From: Berberis thunbergii
Taxonomy: Eukaryota; Streptophyta; Magnoliopsida; Ranunculales; Berberidaceae
DNA: 64,000 nt
Assembly (NCBI GenBank): GCA_003290165.1
Contig: QNQO01000455.1
Span: forward strand, 62,001 to 126,000
Direction: 5' to 3'
Below the pieces are notes generated by a model. It saw only the letters and a list, made by a program, of their open reading frames with translations, searched no databases and was not told the origin of the DNA. Positions within the stretch are counted from its first letter, which is position 1; each line of letters opens with the position of its first letter. The position numbers were made by a program, and so were the translations under genes. This document shows, one piece after another, positions 9,536 to 20,490 of this stretch.

Positions 9536-10601
9536 GCTAGTTAGGTAAGGCATCATGGTGGGTTGGTGGCGGTAAGGTGCCCGAGGAAGGAAAATGATTG
9601 AACTGGGTATGCTCGGTTTTGAAAGGAAAAATATTTTCATGAAAAGCAACGTCACGACTAGTAAATATTTTTCGAGTGGACAAATCATAAAATTTGTAGG
9701 CCTTTTGGCCATGCGGATAGACAAGAAAAACTGATTACTTATCACGTGGATCAAATTTGTTAGAAGTGTAGATATGTTTGACATATGCAAAACACCCAAT
9801 AACTATAGGATGGTGTTGCATTATACAATTTCTCAAATGGGGTTTTGTGAGAAAGAAGTAGGGTGGGAAACCTGTTGATCAAATGAACTGTTGTGAGTAT
9901 GCATTCTCCCCAGAGATGAAAAAGGAGGTTAGCTTGAAAGCTTAAGGCCCGTGCAATTTCAAAGATATGACGATGCTTACGTTCGACAACACCATTTTTT
10001 TGTTGTGTGGCGACACAAGTATATTGATATAAAGTTCCATGATCTTTGAAGAAATCCCTTAATGAAAAAAAATTCTCCCCCATTATCCACACGAATAGCT
10101 TGTATGGTGGTATTGAATTGGGTTTTAACCATGGAAATTTTTTTTTGAGTAGTCCTTGTGTTTCATTTTTGTGATGCATAAGAAATACTCAAGTAAATCG
10201 AGAGAAATCATCTACAATTGTTTGGAAAAACCGAGCCTAAGAGATAGAAGGAGTTATGTGAGGCCCCCAAATATCACAATGAATAAGAGGAAAAGGTTTC
10301 ATGAAATAGAACTTTTGCTAAACGGAAGGCGAGTCTGTTTTGCCAAATGATAGGCGCTGCAAACATTATTCAAAATACAGGAACAATTTAACAAAGTTTT
10401 GCCTAAAACATGTAAACGCGAAGAAGAAGGGTGACCTAAACGGCGATGCCATAAGTTTGCGAAAGCGGAAGCAAGGTGACAGGATAGTTTGTTGGTAGAA
10501 GATGCTTGGTTAGAAGCCAATGCCACTAAGTGATAAAGCCTATCACGTTGTTTACCCAAACCAATCGCCATCTTCGTTGCCAGTCTTGCAAGATACACCA
10601 A
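9536..10601 (-). pseudogene. Copia-B GAG-pre-integrase and integrase
   Basis: On the minus strand: FANLWHRRLGHPSSSRL (zinc-binding H-x-R-L-G-H pre-integrase segment) and then, after frameshifts, SLRDFFKDHGTLYQ, QQKNGVVERKHRHI (catalytic Glu region), FHLWGECILTTVHLINRFP and, in another frame, the FGCFAYV and LGYPHGQKAYKF C-terminal stretches. The run around the first catalytic Asp is not readable because of stops. Part of a dead integrase. Confidence 0.85.
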
Positions 10602-10770
10602 GAAGGAAAAAAAAATGTCACTGAATATTATAATCCCTTTGTGATGCGACTTACAGACATGAGATTGACTTTAAAGGTAGGAACACATAAAACATTTTTC
10701 AAAGAAATATGAGAATTAAGAAATAAAGTTCAAGTGGAACTAATGGGTGTTGTATCTTTGTTTGGCAACA

Positions 10771-11109
10771 TTACTGGCTATATAGAGGGATTTTTAGCTT
10801 TGGCTCTAAGCAAGTGAAAAGTTGAGGTGATATGGTCTGTAGCGCCACTGTTAGGTTTGAGTTCACATGGTTCACAGTCCTGGTGTTTACTCCCCCTTTG
10901 TTGCGACTTTCCTTAGGCTTATTAGAACCATGCAAACGGTGCTCGGGTGGAAACCCGTGCAACTTGTAATAAGTATCATCAGTATGGTGGTCTCGGTTGC
11001 AGTATGTGCAATGCAAAGGCGTCTTACTGGCATTAGTAGATGCTTGGCCTTGAAGAATTGCCATGGCTGCAGACTCAATGGAAGAACGAGTACCTTGACG
11101 AACTGCCAT
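10771..11109 (-). pseudogene. Copia-B gag fragment with altered zinc knuckle
   Basis: A minus-strand frame shows the gag nucleocapsid knuckle CTYCNRDHHTDDTYYKLHGF, where the usual C-x2-C-x4-H-x4-C has Tyr in place of the last Cys. Upstream is a 45-50 bp tandem repeat (SIESAAMA-coding, 11055-11090 and 11102-11135). The fragment ends at the MITE block. Nucleic-acid-binding capsid protein of a copia element; not functional here. Confidence 0.75.
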
Positions 11110-11135
11110 GGCTGCAGATTCAATGGAATGGCGGA

Positions 11136-11340
11136 ATTACCATTACAATGGTCCCCTTTGACCATTGTAATGTAATGGCTATTACAATGGTCAACTACAT
11201 TCTTTTGTTTGGTGAAGAAAAAAATCATTGTAATGGTAATCTTCATTACAGATTTGGTTGTAATGGCCATTCCTACCTCCCCCTATGAATGGCCATTATC
11301 ATTCTCATTGTAATGGTCAATGTTACTTAATGACCATTTT
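11136..11340. mobile_element. Tourist-like MITE fragment
   Basis: The run TGACCATTGTAATGTAATGGC (11159-11179), the TTTGTTTGGTG motif and TTGGTTGTAATGGCCATTCC repeat almost exactly at 12112-12230, so this is a partial copy of the same MITE family. The terminal inverted repeat that starts the second copy is missing here. Confidence 0.6.
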
Positions 11341-11392
11341 TACCCTCCTCACCGTCCCCCTGTAATCTCTTATTCCCTCTGTTCTCATGAAA

Positions 11393-11690
11393 TCTACCCG
11401 CCACCACCACCTCACCCACTGTCACAAAAAACCACCACCACCTCACCCACTGTCACAAAAACCACCACCACGAAAAACCTCCTCACCCGCCACCACCACC
11501 TCACCCACCCTTTTCCCTGTGAAGAAATCCACCCACCACCATGTGAAAAAATTTACCCACTTGTGAAGAAATCCACCACCTCCTCACCCTTTCAAGAAAT
11601 CCACCCACCACTGCCACCTCACTCACTCTTCACCACCTCACCCACCCTCCTTGTGAAGAAATCCACCACTTACCATGTCACAAAAAAAAG
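11393..11690. repeat. CCACCACCTCACCCA minisatellite region
   Basis: A ~31-bp unit (CCACCACCACCTCACCCACT plus GTCACAAAAA) is repeated at 11400-11470. Degenerate copies of GTGAAGAAATCCACC follow up to 11680. Open frames here are low-complexity Pro/Thr/His strings, not genes. Confidence 0.7.
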
Positions 11691-11794
11691 GGGGAAGAGT
11701 TGACTTATAAAGAGAGATAGTGAAGATGGTTTGGGGTTTTCGATTTTTAAGTTAGGGTATTTTTGGAAATAAGTTTTACATTATCACCTTATCA

Positions 11795-11938
11795 TTTTAA
11801 AAGCAGAAATTCTAAATGGCGAGGAAACCAGTAAGGAAAACAGTGAGGGAGGGGGGTGTGACCACTCATCCCCCTCGAGATGCGCATCCTCCCCTCCCTC
11901 GCTAGTTTCCTCGACAGTTAGACATACTCTTTTAAAAG
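11795..11938. mobile_element. Small fold-back MITE, 9-bp TSD (Mutator-like)
   Basis: The element is 11804-11929 (126 bp), flanked by TTTTAAAAG at 11795-11803 and 11930-11938. Its ends (CAGAAATTCTAAATGGCGAGGAAAC and the complementary end) form an imperfect hairpin. It belongs to the same family as 45844-46042. A 9-bp duplication with long inverted repeats fits Mutator-like MITEs. Confidence 0.72.
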
Positions 11939-11940
11939 TA

Positions 11941-12086
11941 TACCAAACATACATATTCCTATTACTATACCATTATCATTACCATTCCTATTACATTACC
12001 ATTATCATTACCATTCCTATTACTATACCATTCTCATTCTCATTCCCATTCCCATTCCCATTCCATCGAGTAACCAAACGAGCCCT
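11941..12086. mobile_element. Tourist-like MITE end with (CATTACCATTC)n repeats
   Basis: Repeated TTACCATTATCATTACCATTCC words end in TCGAGTAACCAAACGAGCCC, whose reverse complement resembles the GGGC-TGTTTGGTTAC terminal repeat of the next element. The left end was not found. Confidence 0.5.
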
Positions 12087-12089
12087 TAT

Positions 12090-12490
12090 GGCATGTTTGG
12101 TTACCCCTTTGACCATTGTAATGTAATGGCTATTACAATGGTCAATTGCATTCATTTGTTTGGTGGCACAAAAAAACATCGTAATCGTCATTTCCATTAC
12201 CAATTTGGTTGTAATGGCCATTCCTTCCTCCCACCCTATGAATGACCATTACATTGGTCATTGTAATGATCAACAAAGCAAAATGACTTCACTTGCCCTC
12301 AAAATGACTTCATTTAGACATTTACTGTTGTGTTGAAGTTTTGATGTTTTGTAGTGAGGGCACATTCGTAAAGACACATTCCAACTCCCATTACATTCAT
12401 AGGTAAACCAAACACATCTATTACATTCCCATTACCACTTTCATTACATTTCCATTACCACTCCCATTACAATGTGGAACCAAACAGGGC
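12090..12490. mobile_element. Tourist-like (PIF/Harbinger-type) MITE, ~401 bp
   Basis: The terminal inverted repeats GGCATGTTTGGTTAC and the complement of GTGGAACCAAACAGGGC bound an AT-rich interior without a gene. The end sequence type fits plant Tourist-like MITEs. The target duplication could not be fixed (TA or TTA-like). The right end lies just before the signal-peptide codons of LRR-RLK2, which therefore lack an ATG. Confidence 0.65.
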
Positions 12491-12848
12491 TAGTGTTTTA
12501 TTGAATCCTTCTTGTTCTCCTCCTCGTGTTCTATTTTCTTCTGTTTTGTTTTGGCTATAAATCAGGAAGGAGAAGCTCTACTTGCTGTTGCCAAAAATCT
12601 AACACTAGCCCACTCTGTCAAACTCAGCTGGAACTCATCCCACTCCACCCCATGTCACTGGGAAGGTATTGAGTGCAACAACATTGTAACCACAATGTTG
12701 TTGTTGTGACTCTTCCCAGTCTGGGAATTTTTTGTGAGTTGGGGTTAGAGCTCACAAGTTTGAGATTCCTTGACACGCTTGATTTGAGTAACAACAGTTT
12801 TTCTGGTTCCATCTCTCCAAAATTCTTCGCAAATTTTACTCAACTCAG
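12491..12848 (+). pseudogene. LRR-RLK2, N-terminal part (signal peptide, LRRNT, first LRRs)
   Basis: The plus strand encodes a hydrophobic leader (SIFFCFVLA) and then the LRR N-terminal cap: NQEGEALLAVAKNL, KLSWNSS and TPCHWEGIECNN, with the paired cysteines typical of LRRNT. A stop (TGA, 12707-12709) and a frame change follow, then LDTLDLSNNSFSGSISPKFF and NFTQLR. No ATG precedes the leader because the MITE end is immediately upstream. The gene breaks at 12848 and resumes at about 17482. Confidence 0.85.
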
Positions 12849-13062
12849 GGTGTGTTTGGTTGCATGGAATCCTAAGATGGGAATTGGAATCTCATTCCAT
12901 GGCATCCCATGTCATGGCATCTCATGCCATGGACTTCGCCAACTTTGTTGTTTGGTTGTCCATGAGAATTGGATTTCAATTCCTATTGTTAGTATTTGGT
13001 TGCCAAAAACTAATCATGGGAATTTTTTTTTAATGGAGATCCCATAATTCCTCCAACCAATT
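12849..13062. mobile_element. MITE-like sequence with TTTGGTTG ends
   Basis: It starts GTGTGTTTGGTTGCATGGAATCC exactly where the LRR sequence breaks and ends near ATTCCTCCAACCAA, a weak inverted partner. The interior is rich in CATGGCATC words. The borders, especially on the right, are uncertain. It marks the left edge of the large insertion in LRR-RLK2. Confidence 0.45.
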
Positions 13063-13397
13063 ATACTTTGTAGAATTTGAAGTTTTGAACCACTTCGAAA
13101 ACTCCCCTTTTAGCAATTTCGTTACCGAATTCAAGGAAAACTCTCAACTCAACCGTTCAAGTATTTTATGTCCTTTGTGTCTCAAAATTTACACAGATGC
13201 TCCTTCACGTTTAGTTAATTTGCTTTGTAGTTTCACTATCTTTTAAGCTAAATTAGTATTTTATGTGAATATATAACTAGGGTGAAAGCACACAGAATGG
13301 TTTATCACAAGTTCTGCAACCTGAATCGAAACAATATCTTGTTACCAGAACTTCTAAAGTCAATATCACTGCAGTATGCCTTAAATTCATTGATTCA

Positions 13398-13562
13398 TTA
13401 AACACACATCATTCAAATAGCAACTATTTGTATCACAACACTTGCAATCCCGCAGAAAAGCCGGAGTATGATTTTCCATACACTTAGGTCGACAATGTTC
13501 ACAACCAACGGAACAAAGAAAAACACAAAATGCAGCATTATGCATAGCACATTCATATTTCT
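13398..13562 (-). pseudogene. Unrecognised Cys-rich exon fragment
   Basis: A minus-strand frame of 54 codons ends at TGA and holds 11 cysteines: C-x7-C-x3-C-x3-C-x2-C-x3-C-x11-C-x-C-C-x4-C-x5-C, including GCEHCRPKCMENH and LRDCKCCDTNSCY. It opens after a possible acceptor (CATCTAG, complement of 13563-13569). I do not recognise the family. The Cys density could be a metal-binding or secreted Cys-rich module. It lies in the same insertion and on the same strand as the BRX and ARF pieces. Confidence 0.4.
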
Positions 13563-13767
13563 AGATGGACTAAACTTAACCTGCGTAGGGTTCAAAAACA
13601 TAGTTGGGCAACTGAAATTAAATAAGTCTATTTGTAACCTAATGCAATTTTCCAATGGAGTCTCAAAAAATATCAGTAGACAAGCATGGTATGATTTCAA
13701 ATACATATTCATCAACTATATACCAATGGTTACCTAGAATCCAACTCAGAACAACCAGAACCACCTC

Positions 13768-13855
13768 TTTCCTTTGGAGGGCAAGGAACTATCTGATTAT
13801 GATTTGTTTTCCATTAAATCTGATTATGATTTGCTTTCCATTAAACCAAAGCTTT
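13768..13855. repeat. Short tandem duplication (24 bp)
   Basis: The unit ATCTGATTATGATTTGTTTTCCATTAA (13792) is repeated directly after itself with one change (ATCTGATTATGATTTGCTTTCCATTAA). No function is apparent. Confidence 0.6.
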
Positions 13856-15645
13856 TGACTGATCTCTACATTCATTTAAAAAACAAGTTTTGGGACAAGA
13901 TCACCATCACCACCATGAATATAGTTAGCTCCTCTGCAAGAATAGTTGAACACCACTTTCTCACCACCCCCTAAAAGATTTCTCTCTCGAATCTCCTAGT
14001 AGCAACTAAGACAGAGTTCATATGAGCAGTTATGGCAGCTTCTATTAAGATCAAATATTGGCGTTGCACAGTTACTACTACAACAAAGTCAGAATATGTT
14101 AATCACTATAAGGAATTAGAATAGAGCACAAAAATTACTACAAACAAAGAAGAAAAGATTACCAGCAAACACGTTCATTAGTGTAATGGATGCTTTTGTT
14201 AACTCTATTTCACTTAAAAAACGCATGTGCAAATTAAGTTGTTCCATATTAAAATTTGAAAATTACAAGAAAAACTGAAAAGAAGAAAACGAGAAAGAAA
14301 AATACAACCACAATGTCTATGATTAAGATGGCGAATTGAAACAACGACATTTTCAAATTTTTTAAACATGAAATGGTTACTCCAAAAAAAGTTCATAGAA
14401 AATCTCAGTCATTTTAGGTAAGTAAATGCAACATGGAACCGGCCTTGAAATTTCCTTTGGAGTACAAGCATGTGTTACAGTTACAGAATCCATGATAGAA
14501 TCTGCAAGCATCTGCAAATTTTGGAGCTAATGGTAAGATTTCTCATTAGATGTCAGATTTACCAAGGTAGGAGATGACATGCAAATCTACTTGACAAGGT
14601 TACCTACCTATCTCACCCTAGGGTGGGTGGGCATCAACTGGGGCAGAAGATCAGAAGCAGAAGCCCCCAATTGAATGGAATTCAATGCAACTCACTTCTG
14701 AGAAAGAAAAATCTATAGAGCAGAGCCTTGTCAACAATAAATTATAAAAATTGATACGAAAGAGGTTGTGTATTGTTAAATTGGCAACTAAAGATAGCAC
14801 AATTTAATTGGTCGCGTATTAACAATTTAGGCTCAGTTTCATTAAGCAAGCCCAGGGATCATGCTTTCTATGAATACAGCAAAATAAAAATAAAAATTTG
14901 ACTTCTTACTAGCAATAAAAAATAAATATAGATATGAAAAGAAAAGTTGCTTACTGCTGCCAATTCTATGTTTGAATAAACATTCCAACTTGTAGAATTC
15001 ATTTTTTTTAGGGAAGGAAACAACAACATTTTCAAAAAAACATACTTGTCAATACAAAATACAGTTTGCATCGCCAATTTCTTCAAGCAACTAAACTCAA
15101 TCTACTCTTCATTGCTCCAGCCAATCCAACTAACTTAACCAGTTTTACCAACATCCAGAGTTGCTAAGAAATCTCATTTATTAATGACTCATGTATGCTA
15201 ATGGTAAGATCTTCCATTCAAGAATATAAGAGAAGAAGAAACACCAATAGTAGTAACCAATAGAGAGAATGAGCAGTCAGCCAGAGAATGGAGAACAAAC
15301 AAATACCACCATAATGGAAGAGATGGGAGCGATTTCTGCTCAAGCAACACAAAGTAATTAGTAAATGTTTGTACCACCTAGAGATATTGTGCTTGTATTA
15401 TTTCCCTATTTCTTCCCAACAAAGCTTTGCATGCACTTCTCCAAACCTTTCACGGCTGCAAGTCACACAGTTACACCCATTGACCAGTGTAAGTGTTACA
15501 TGCATCCTTAAGTATCAAATTAGTTTATTCTTCAAACACAACTATAGATTTTATGACAACAAATGGGCAGCTGAGGTGGATGAGTGTATTTTTGAATTTT
15601 TTTTGCAAGTAACAAAGAAAAAAGCAGGCAAGTGGATCTCCATAC

Positions 15646-15783
15646 CTGAATCTGACATGACAAAACTCCCTAGCCCCATCAGGCAATTGTCTAACGGTAA
15701 TGTATACTTCAGGTTCATCTTGCTCAACCCACTCCATCTCCCGATCACTTGCATTGCTAATGGAAACTGAAGCTTCATAAAAC
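15646..15783 (-). pseudogene. Captured exon of a BREVIS RADIX (BRX) family gene
   Basis: A minus-strand exon of 138 nt is flanked by a consensus acceptor (GGTTAG before it) and donor (GTATGG after it). It encodes FYEASVSISNASDREMEWVE, then QDEPEVYITVRQLPDG and CHVRFR. This is the first half of a BRX domain, which in plant proteins reads WVEQDEPGVYIT and RRVRFSR at these places. BRX proteins are plant membrane/nuclear regulators of auxin transport and root growth. The canonical Gly is Glu and RR is CH here. No neighbouring BRX exons were found, so this is an isolated fragment. Confidence 0.7.
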
Positions 15784-17127
15784 CTAACCAAATCAACATC
15801 AAACAATAGAAATCAACATACAGATCACCTAAAACCCCAAAGATATAGTAGAGCCAAATATGCTGATAAATTTTTTTTCTATAAGATTAGAAAGTATGAA
15901 GTGGAAAGTATGAAGTGGATATGGGATGCAAGGTGGTGTTCGTCTTATTTTCAGCACTACAACACACTTTGATTAATACACAAGTCAAATTGGTTTGGTT
16001 GAAAAACATGCGAGGATTGGAATCAAATTGGTGGAGCATCAGTTCACATAAGAGCTATTTTGAGTCAACAAACTGGTTCAATCAAGAGGGTAAGGGATCT
16101 CATTCACTAGTCACCCCATAATCCATAATATTTACATGTCTTGCATCGTTTATTTCACAGTAGGCAAATTATACACAACAACAACATACAGTGATTCAAA
16201 CCTGAGTGAGTTAGAGTCACCAACACCATTGATACAAGTTGGGTTGCTTGAAAAACAAAAAATTCATTGACCATTAAATTCAACAAGGTACATTCACGTA
16301 GTACTGATTATTAAGACAAATTATATGCAACACACAGTACACTACATATTATGCAGTTAAGCCACCTATTTAGAAGATGAACTTAAATGACAATCATCCC
16401 TTCTTTCCCTCCCCCCTCCTACGGTCTTAAAATAAATGAATCAGCTTGCCTCTTATAAGCACTTACAAGTGGCAAAGCGACACATTTTTTACATGTAATC
16501 ACTTGTTACCAATCGTACATGTCAGGCTAGACTAAATCTCTCTATTTGAGCAAACAACCATTCAATTTCATGTGAAAAAAATCAACCCAAAGTGATACTA
16601 AGCAATTACAAGACTAAGCAATTGTAATACCAGTCACTGCAAACCACAACACCCAAAGTGAAGACTCAAAACATTTACGTTGGTCCTATTCAACCGATTC
16701 CATTACTCATTAGTCATGCCCCTGAAATAAATCAGAAATAGTTTGTACAGTTTGATGATAGATTATGAATTTGTACAGTTTGTAACATTAGCCCTTAACA
16801 ACAACATTTTGGTTACTCGATAGAAAGCAAACGACCAATTAACCCAAAAAACTTACAACCAAAATAAATAAATCATTACAACATTTTTTAAAGTTATACT
16901 CTCTTAACTATACAAAACCCACACAGAGAATCACCAAAAACACATTATGCTACTATGCAAAAGCCTGAATTTTGTCTAACAAATACATTTAATCCCAAAG
17001 AAACCAGAACATATTATATACATTAAGGGAGTAGAATGAATTCACCATGATTTTTTATCACAATAATACTACAATACTTAACAAAATAATAAAGGGAAAC
17101 ACCAAAAGGAGCATTTGAACAACATAC

Positions 17128-17184
17128 CTCTGGTTGAGGCAACAATGTCACTTGTGTGTAGGCCTCATCATTCTCTCTGCTAAC
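17128..17184 (-). pseudogene. Captured small exon of an auxin response factor (ARF)
   Basis: This 57-nt minus-strand exon encodes VSRENDEAYTQVTLLPQPE, bounded by AG (TGTTAG) and GT (GTATGT) sites in phase 0. ARF transcription factors have a small exon with exactly this ENDEVYTQVTLLPQPE-like sequence just upstream of the B3 DNA-binding domain. With the exon at 17282 it shows the normal ARF order and splice phase. No B3-coding exon follows at lower coordinates, so the copy is a fragment. Confidence 0.72.
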
Positions 17185-17281
17185 CTAACACCCAAAATTA
17201 TAATAAACAAATAAGTAAGATATGAAATAAGGAAACAAGTAATATCAAAATCAAGCTAGAAAATGAGATCCCAAGACTTAC

Positions 17282-17314
17282 CCATAGTTGGACATTGATG
17301 ACCTTGCAGAAGAT
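17282..17314 (-). pseudogene. Captured ARF exon end (IFCKVINVQLW)
   Basis: The minus-strand codons IFCKVINVQLW end at a GTAAGT donor. This is the end of the ARF exon that precedes the one at 17128-17184 (family form: IFCKVINVQLL or CRVVNVHL). A stop lies just upstream, so the exon is truncated or decayed at its 5' side. Confidence 0.62.
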
Positions 17315-17481
17315 TCAGTTCAGTAAAAATTTTGTTATCCAAAGAGACCAAACATAATCTGCAAAAGAGAAGTATTGAATGTTTTGCATCATGAAATAGC
17401 AATGAGTAGTGAAAGAACATGAAATGGGAAGAAGATGAAGAAGCACCTGAGATGAGGAAGAGGGGGTTGTGGAACTCTCTT

Positions 17482-20400
17482 ACAATAACTGTAGACTGTA
17501 GTGGAGAAATCCCCCATGAGAACCTTAGTAGCCTACAAAAGTTATTTCATTTCTCTGTTTTTGGTAATTTTCTTTTCTTTCAGGGGAGATACATAGTGAG
17601 TTGTTTCAAATGCCCAATTTGCACCTTAGTTACACTAACTTAACGGGTTCAATCCCTTTTGATGTGGGTAATGCAACAAAATTTCAGTCTTTATGGCTGG
17701 GCTCGAATCAGTTGACTGGAACTATTCCTCCATCAATTGGGAATTGCACCCAGTTGCAGAAGTTGTCTTTAGATGATAACAATTTGGTTGGGGGTTTGCC
17801 GGAGAGCTTGAACAATCTTGAGTTCCTCACTGAGTTATATGCGGATGAGAATATGTTGGGTGTGGAAATATCCCTTTTGGTATTCAGAATTGCAAAATTT
17901 TGAAGGTGTTGGTTCTGTCTTATAACCAATTCGAGGGGGAGATACCGGTCAGTGTGGGAGTGGCTTGACAATCTTTGCAGCGGTGCGCAATGAGTTATCA
18001 GGTCAGATTCCACCGTCAGTTGGCTTATTAACCAATCTTTCGCTTCTTTATTTGAATGAAAATCATTTGTCTGGTAAAATTCCAGCCCAAATTGGGAAAT
18101 GTAGGTCATTGACAGAATTATTGCTCAATGATAACTACCTTGAGGGAGAAGTTCCTCATGATTTGGAGATGTTGAATAATTTGGAGACACTTCGTTGTTT
18201 AACAATTTTTTAAATGGAGAGTTTCCTTCAGGAATTTGGAAGATTCCATCTCTTGTGACTCTTCTTGTTTATAACAATAGTTTTTTTGGGGTACTACCTT
18301 TAGAGATGGTGGATCTTCGACAGTTGCGAAACATTTCTTTGTTTCATAACCATTTTTCTGGTGAAATCCCGCCAAATCTGTGCTTTTGGAAAAAATTGGA
18401 GGTCTTGAATTTGGGAGTGAACCAACTTCAGGGTAGCATTCCTTCAGATATAGGAAGGTGTTCGAGTTTGAAAAGGCTGATTCTAAAAAACAATAACCTC
18501 ACTGGCCCCCTTCCAGAGTTCACGAAAAACCCTAGCTTAAACTTTATTGACATTAGTGGAAATGGTGTAAATGGAACGATTTCTTCTGGTATAGGAAAGT
18601 GTATGAATCTTACATCAGTTAACTTGTCTATGAATATACTTAGTGGTTCCATATCCCTAGAACTTGGAGATCTTGCTGAATTGCATCTTGCTGAATTTAT
18701 CTCGTAACCATTTGCAAGGATCGTTCCCTCCACGAATCTCAGACTGTAAGAAATTATATTCACTGGATCTCGGTTTCAATTCTTTGAACGGTTCAATTCC
18801 TTCAAGTTTACGGAGCTTAACACAGTTATCGGCATTGATATTGATGGAAAATCAGTTTACTGGGGGGATTCCTGATTTCTTGGCAGAGTTTGGGGGCCTT
18901 TTTTAATTACAGCTTGGTGGTAATTCCCTTGGAGGTGTCATTCCTCCGTCAATTGGTTCACTGCAGAGCCTGGTCTATCATTTGAATCTCAGTGGTAATG
19001 GATTGACAGGTCGTGTTCCTTTGGAGTTGGCAAAGTTGTCTTTGCTTCAGAGGCTGGATATATCTTGGAACAACCTAACAGGAGGATTAGAGCCAGTTGG
19101 TGAACTCCTTTCTTTAATCGAGGTCAATATTTCATATAATCGTTTCAACGGTCCAATTCCTGGTAGCTTGATGAAGTTGCTGAACTCTTATCCATCTTCC
19201 TTTATGGGCAATCCAGGTCTTTGTGTTTCTTGTCAGTCAGGGATTGTTGGACCTTGCAATGTGACTATCAGTATCAGTCGTTGTGATCATGTTAATAGTC
19301 GTGGAAATGGCTTGAGGAGAGTAAAGATAGCAATGATTGTTCTTGGAGCATCACTGGTTTGCATTTTGGTTCTTGTTTTGTTGGTTTTCATGATTTTGAG
19401 AACAGAACCTACCCAAGGTGTTGAAATATTTGCAAATGAGGGTGCACCTTTCTTACTGAATAAAGTTATGGAGGCCACAGAACATCTGAATGAAAGATTT
19501 GTTACTGGGAGGGGAGCTCATGGAACAGTGTCCAAGGCATCGTTGGGCCCGGATAAGCTGTATGCAGTAAAGAAGTTAGTATTTGCTGGTCATAAGCAAG
19601 TGACTGCAAGCATGGTTCGAGAAATACAGACTATTGGACAAGTCAGACATAGAAATTTGGTGAAGTTGGAGGAGTTTTGGTTAAGAAAGGACAAAGGGTT
19701 AATCATGTATAATTATATGGAGAATGGCAGCCTTCATGACGTTTTACACGCGATCAGTCCTGCCCCAAATCCGAAGTGGGGCGTCCGTTATAAGATAGCC
19801 GTGGGTACTGCAGAAGGGTTGGCATATCTTCACTATGATTGTGATCCGCCCATCGTGCACAGAGACATTAAACCAAAGAACATACTCTTGGACACAAATA
19901 TGGAGCCGCATATATCAGATTTTGGCATTGCTAGGCTCATGGATCACACCCCTGCCTCAGCTCACTCCACCTCGATCATGGGTACCATTGGATATATGGC
20001 ACCAGGTACGACTTATTGTTTTGCTAACCTGCATTTTCTTATCCGAAACTTGTGTATACTCTATGGTCTTTGATTTGATTTGGATTTAATGCCGTTTTAA
20101 TGAAAACTTACATTTTGAATTGATGTTTCAGAAACCGCATATGCAACAATGAAGAGCAGAGTATCAGATTTGTACGGCTATGGGGTAGTGTTACTTCAAT
20201 TGATAACACGAAAGCAGGCTCTGGATCCATCATTTCTGGAGGACATGGACATCGTGAAGTGGATGCGTTCTGTTTGGAGCAGCAGTGAGTCCATTGATGA
20301 CATTCTCGATCGTAGCCTTGTACAAGAACTCATAGACCCAACAGTTGTGGATGAAATGACCCGCATGCTTACAGTGGCTCTGCGATGTACAGTCAATGAT

Positions 20401-20490
20401 CCGAGTCAAAGGCCCACCATGAGAGATGTGGTGAAGCAGCTAACGGATGCCAGGGTACAGGTTAGGATCAGGCATAAGCAGTGCCTGTAG
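17482..20490 (+). pseudogene. LRR-RLK2, main part: LRRs, transmembrane segment, kinase (PEPR-like)
   Basis: LRR receptor kinase resembling the peptide-danger receptors PEPR1/2. From 17496 to 19200 about 20 LRRs of the SGxIPxxLGxLxxLxxLxLxxN type can be read. The membrane segment follows (IAMIVLGASLVCILVLVLLV, ~19330-19390), then the kinase: GRGAHGTVSKAS glycine loop, YAVKKLVF lysine, IVHRDIKPKN, DFGIAR. An intron (20006-20131) splits APE, a position usual for this clade, and the C-lobe ends at 20490. Damage: frameshifts near 17862, 17955, 18195 and 18690, and an in-frame TAA at 18904-18906. From 18982 to the end the frame is open. Either a pseudogene or a real gene harmed by consensus errors; with the 4.6 kb insertion and lost start I favour pseudogene. 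Confidence 0.88.

Larger units (their letters stand above)
7835..11070 (-). mobile_element. Copia-B, truncated Ty1/copia element (minus strand)
   Basis: Reading from high to low coordinates gives gag zinc knuckle, GAG-pre-integrase, integrase, linker and reverse transcriptase in normal copia order. Neither LTR is present. The left end stops in mid reverse transcriptase at ~7835, and the right end stops in gag at ~11070 against a MITE-rich block. Frameshifts and stops are common. A plastid-derived segment (about 8864-9309, possibly up to ~9535) interrupts the integrase-RT linker. Confidence 0.87.
12849..17481. mobile_element. ~4.6 kb insertion in LRR-RLK2 carrying foreign exon fragments
   Basis: LRR-RLK2 stops at TQLR (12848) and resumes in the same LRR near 17482, so the DNA between is an insertion. 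It contains no transposase that I can read. It does contain minus-strand exon fragments of an ARF gene (17282-17314, 17128-17184), a BRX-family gene (15646-15783) and a Cys-rich exon (13398-13562). Several unrelated exons in one orientation fit a gene-capturing Helitron or Pack-MULE. I could not prove Helitron ends (5'-TC, 3'-CTRR) or a MULE target duplication. Outside these fragments the block is AT-rich with no further gene seen. Confidence 0.55.

Noticed and set aside
11320..11703. Pro/Thr/His-rich frame of 127 codons
   Set aside because: Direct translation of the CCACCACCTCACCCA minisatellite between MITEs. Not protein-like.
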